Shown here piece after piece: positions 40,485 through 40,547 of a DNA stretch of 40,547 nt. The notes beneath the pieces are model-generated. The model had not been told where the DNA came from. It was given only the letters and a program-made list of their open reading frames with translations, and made no database searches. The translations under genes were made by a program, and so were the position numbers. Source of the DNA: Amycolatopsis orientalis DSM 43388 (GTDB lineage: Bacteria; Actinomycetota; Actinomycetes; Mycobacteriales; Pseudonocardiaceae); assembly GCF_000411975.1 (NCBI RefSeq), contig NZ_ASXG01000035.1, forward strand, positions 1-40,547, read 5' to 3'. Each line of letters begins with the position of its first letter. The first letter of the stretch is position 1.

Positions 40485-40547
40485 GGTCGGCGGGTTGCGT
40501 GGGTCGGCGGGTTGCGTGGGTCGGCGGGTTGCGTGGGTCGGCGGGTT
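40485..40547. repeat. 17-base tandem repeat reaching the window edge
   Basis: GGTCGGCGGGTTGCGTG is repeated 3.7 times without error (40485, 40502, 40519, 40536) and continues off the right end. Between 40349 and 40484 there is an AT-richer stretch (ATTTTTTATTG at about 40419) unlike the rest of the window, and no gene. Confidence 0.85.

Noticed and set aside
40485..40547. CRISPR-like array
   Set aside because: Units are 17 bases in direct tandem with no spacers, so it is a simple tandem repeat.
1..40547. tRNA, rRNA, riboswitch or CRISPR loci
   Set aside because: I saw no cloverleaf, ribosomal or riboswitch-like conserved sequence on either strand by eye; a covariance-model search would be needed to exclude small RNAs.

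Overview
This is a very GC-rich, leucine-CTG/CTC-biased chromosomal segment with GTG and TTG starts, GTGA/ATGA stop-start overlaps and a complete ten-gene actinobacterial gas-vesicle cluster. Together with a DUF3558 lipoprotein, ANTAR and SARP/AfsR-type regulators, split LigD proteins, imine reductases and a HelR-type ATPase, this points to a filamentous actinomycete, most likely a Pseudonocardiaceae member such as Amycolatopsis. The species assignment is inference.

Layout. 1-135: left edge of an IS5-family element whose end abuts the stop codon of a GAF-ANTAR gene. 135-8368: signalling block. It holds the GAF-ANTAR protein, two paralogous MarR regulators, and a tightly overlapping stressosome/partner-switch operon on the minus strand: RsbR, RsbS, RsbT, an RsbT-RsbX fusion, an RsbU-like PP2C and a small helical protein. 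A second GAF-PP2C and a lone RsbW-type kinase follow. 8511-10411: DUF3558 lipoprotein, a small Prim-Pol-like protein and a 73-residue ORF. 10589-14352: a CPA1-type Na+/H+ antiporter and a ClpC-like AAA+ ATPase, both broken by single-base indels in G/C runs. 14556-17423: a small helical protein and a three-gene split ligD operon (phosphoesterase, ligase, polymerase), followed by a decayed duplicate of the polymerase 3' end. 17624-19469: secreted trypsin-like protease and an HTH regulator. 19722-24606: gvpO-A-F-G-Y-Z-J-L-S-K. 24840-25200: alpha/beta-hydrolase relic. 25229-28871: PaoABC-like molybdenum hydroxylase operon. 28901-30665: frameshifted DUF2267 gene, alpha/beta hydrolase and hexapeptide-repeat protein. 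30764-35755: two tandem imine reductases divergent from a SARP/AfsR-like regulator. 35684-40348: amidase, double Lrp/AsnC regulator and HelR. 40485-end: 17-bp tandem repeats.

How it may work together. A stressosome and partner-switch module normally controls a SigB/SigF-type sigma factor. No sigma gene is in the window, but near-perfect SigB/SigF-type promoters (GTTT or GATT, 15 bases, GGGTA) lie directly before the Clp gene, the small gene at 14556-14954, the gas-vesicle cluster and the molybdenum-hydroxylase operon. I read the window as a general-stress neighbourhood: sensing and phosphatase switches on the left, effector genes further right. The two MarR genes are tied together by near-identical operator-like sites (TGTT-N10-AACA), one before each signalling transcription unit.

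Caution on sequence quality or decay: at least four genes carry single-base shifts, mostly in short G/C runs. These could be real pseudogenisation or uncorrected sequencing errors.
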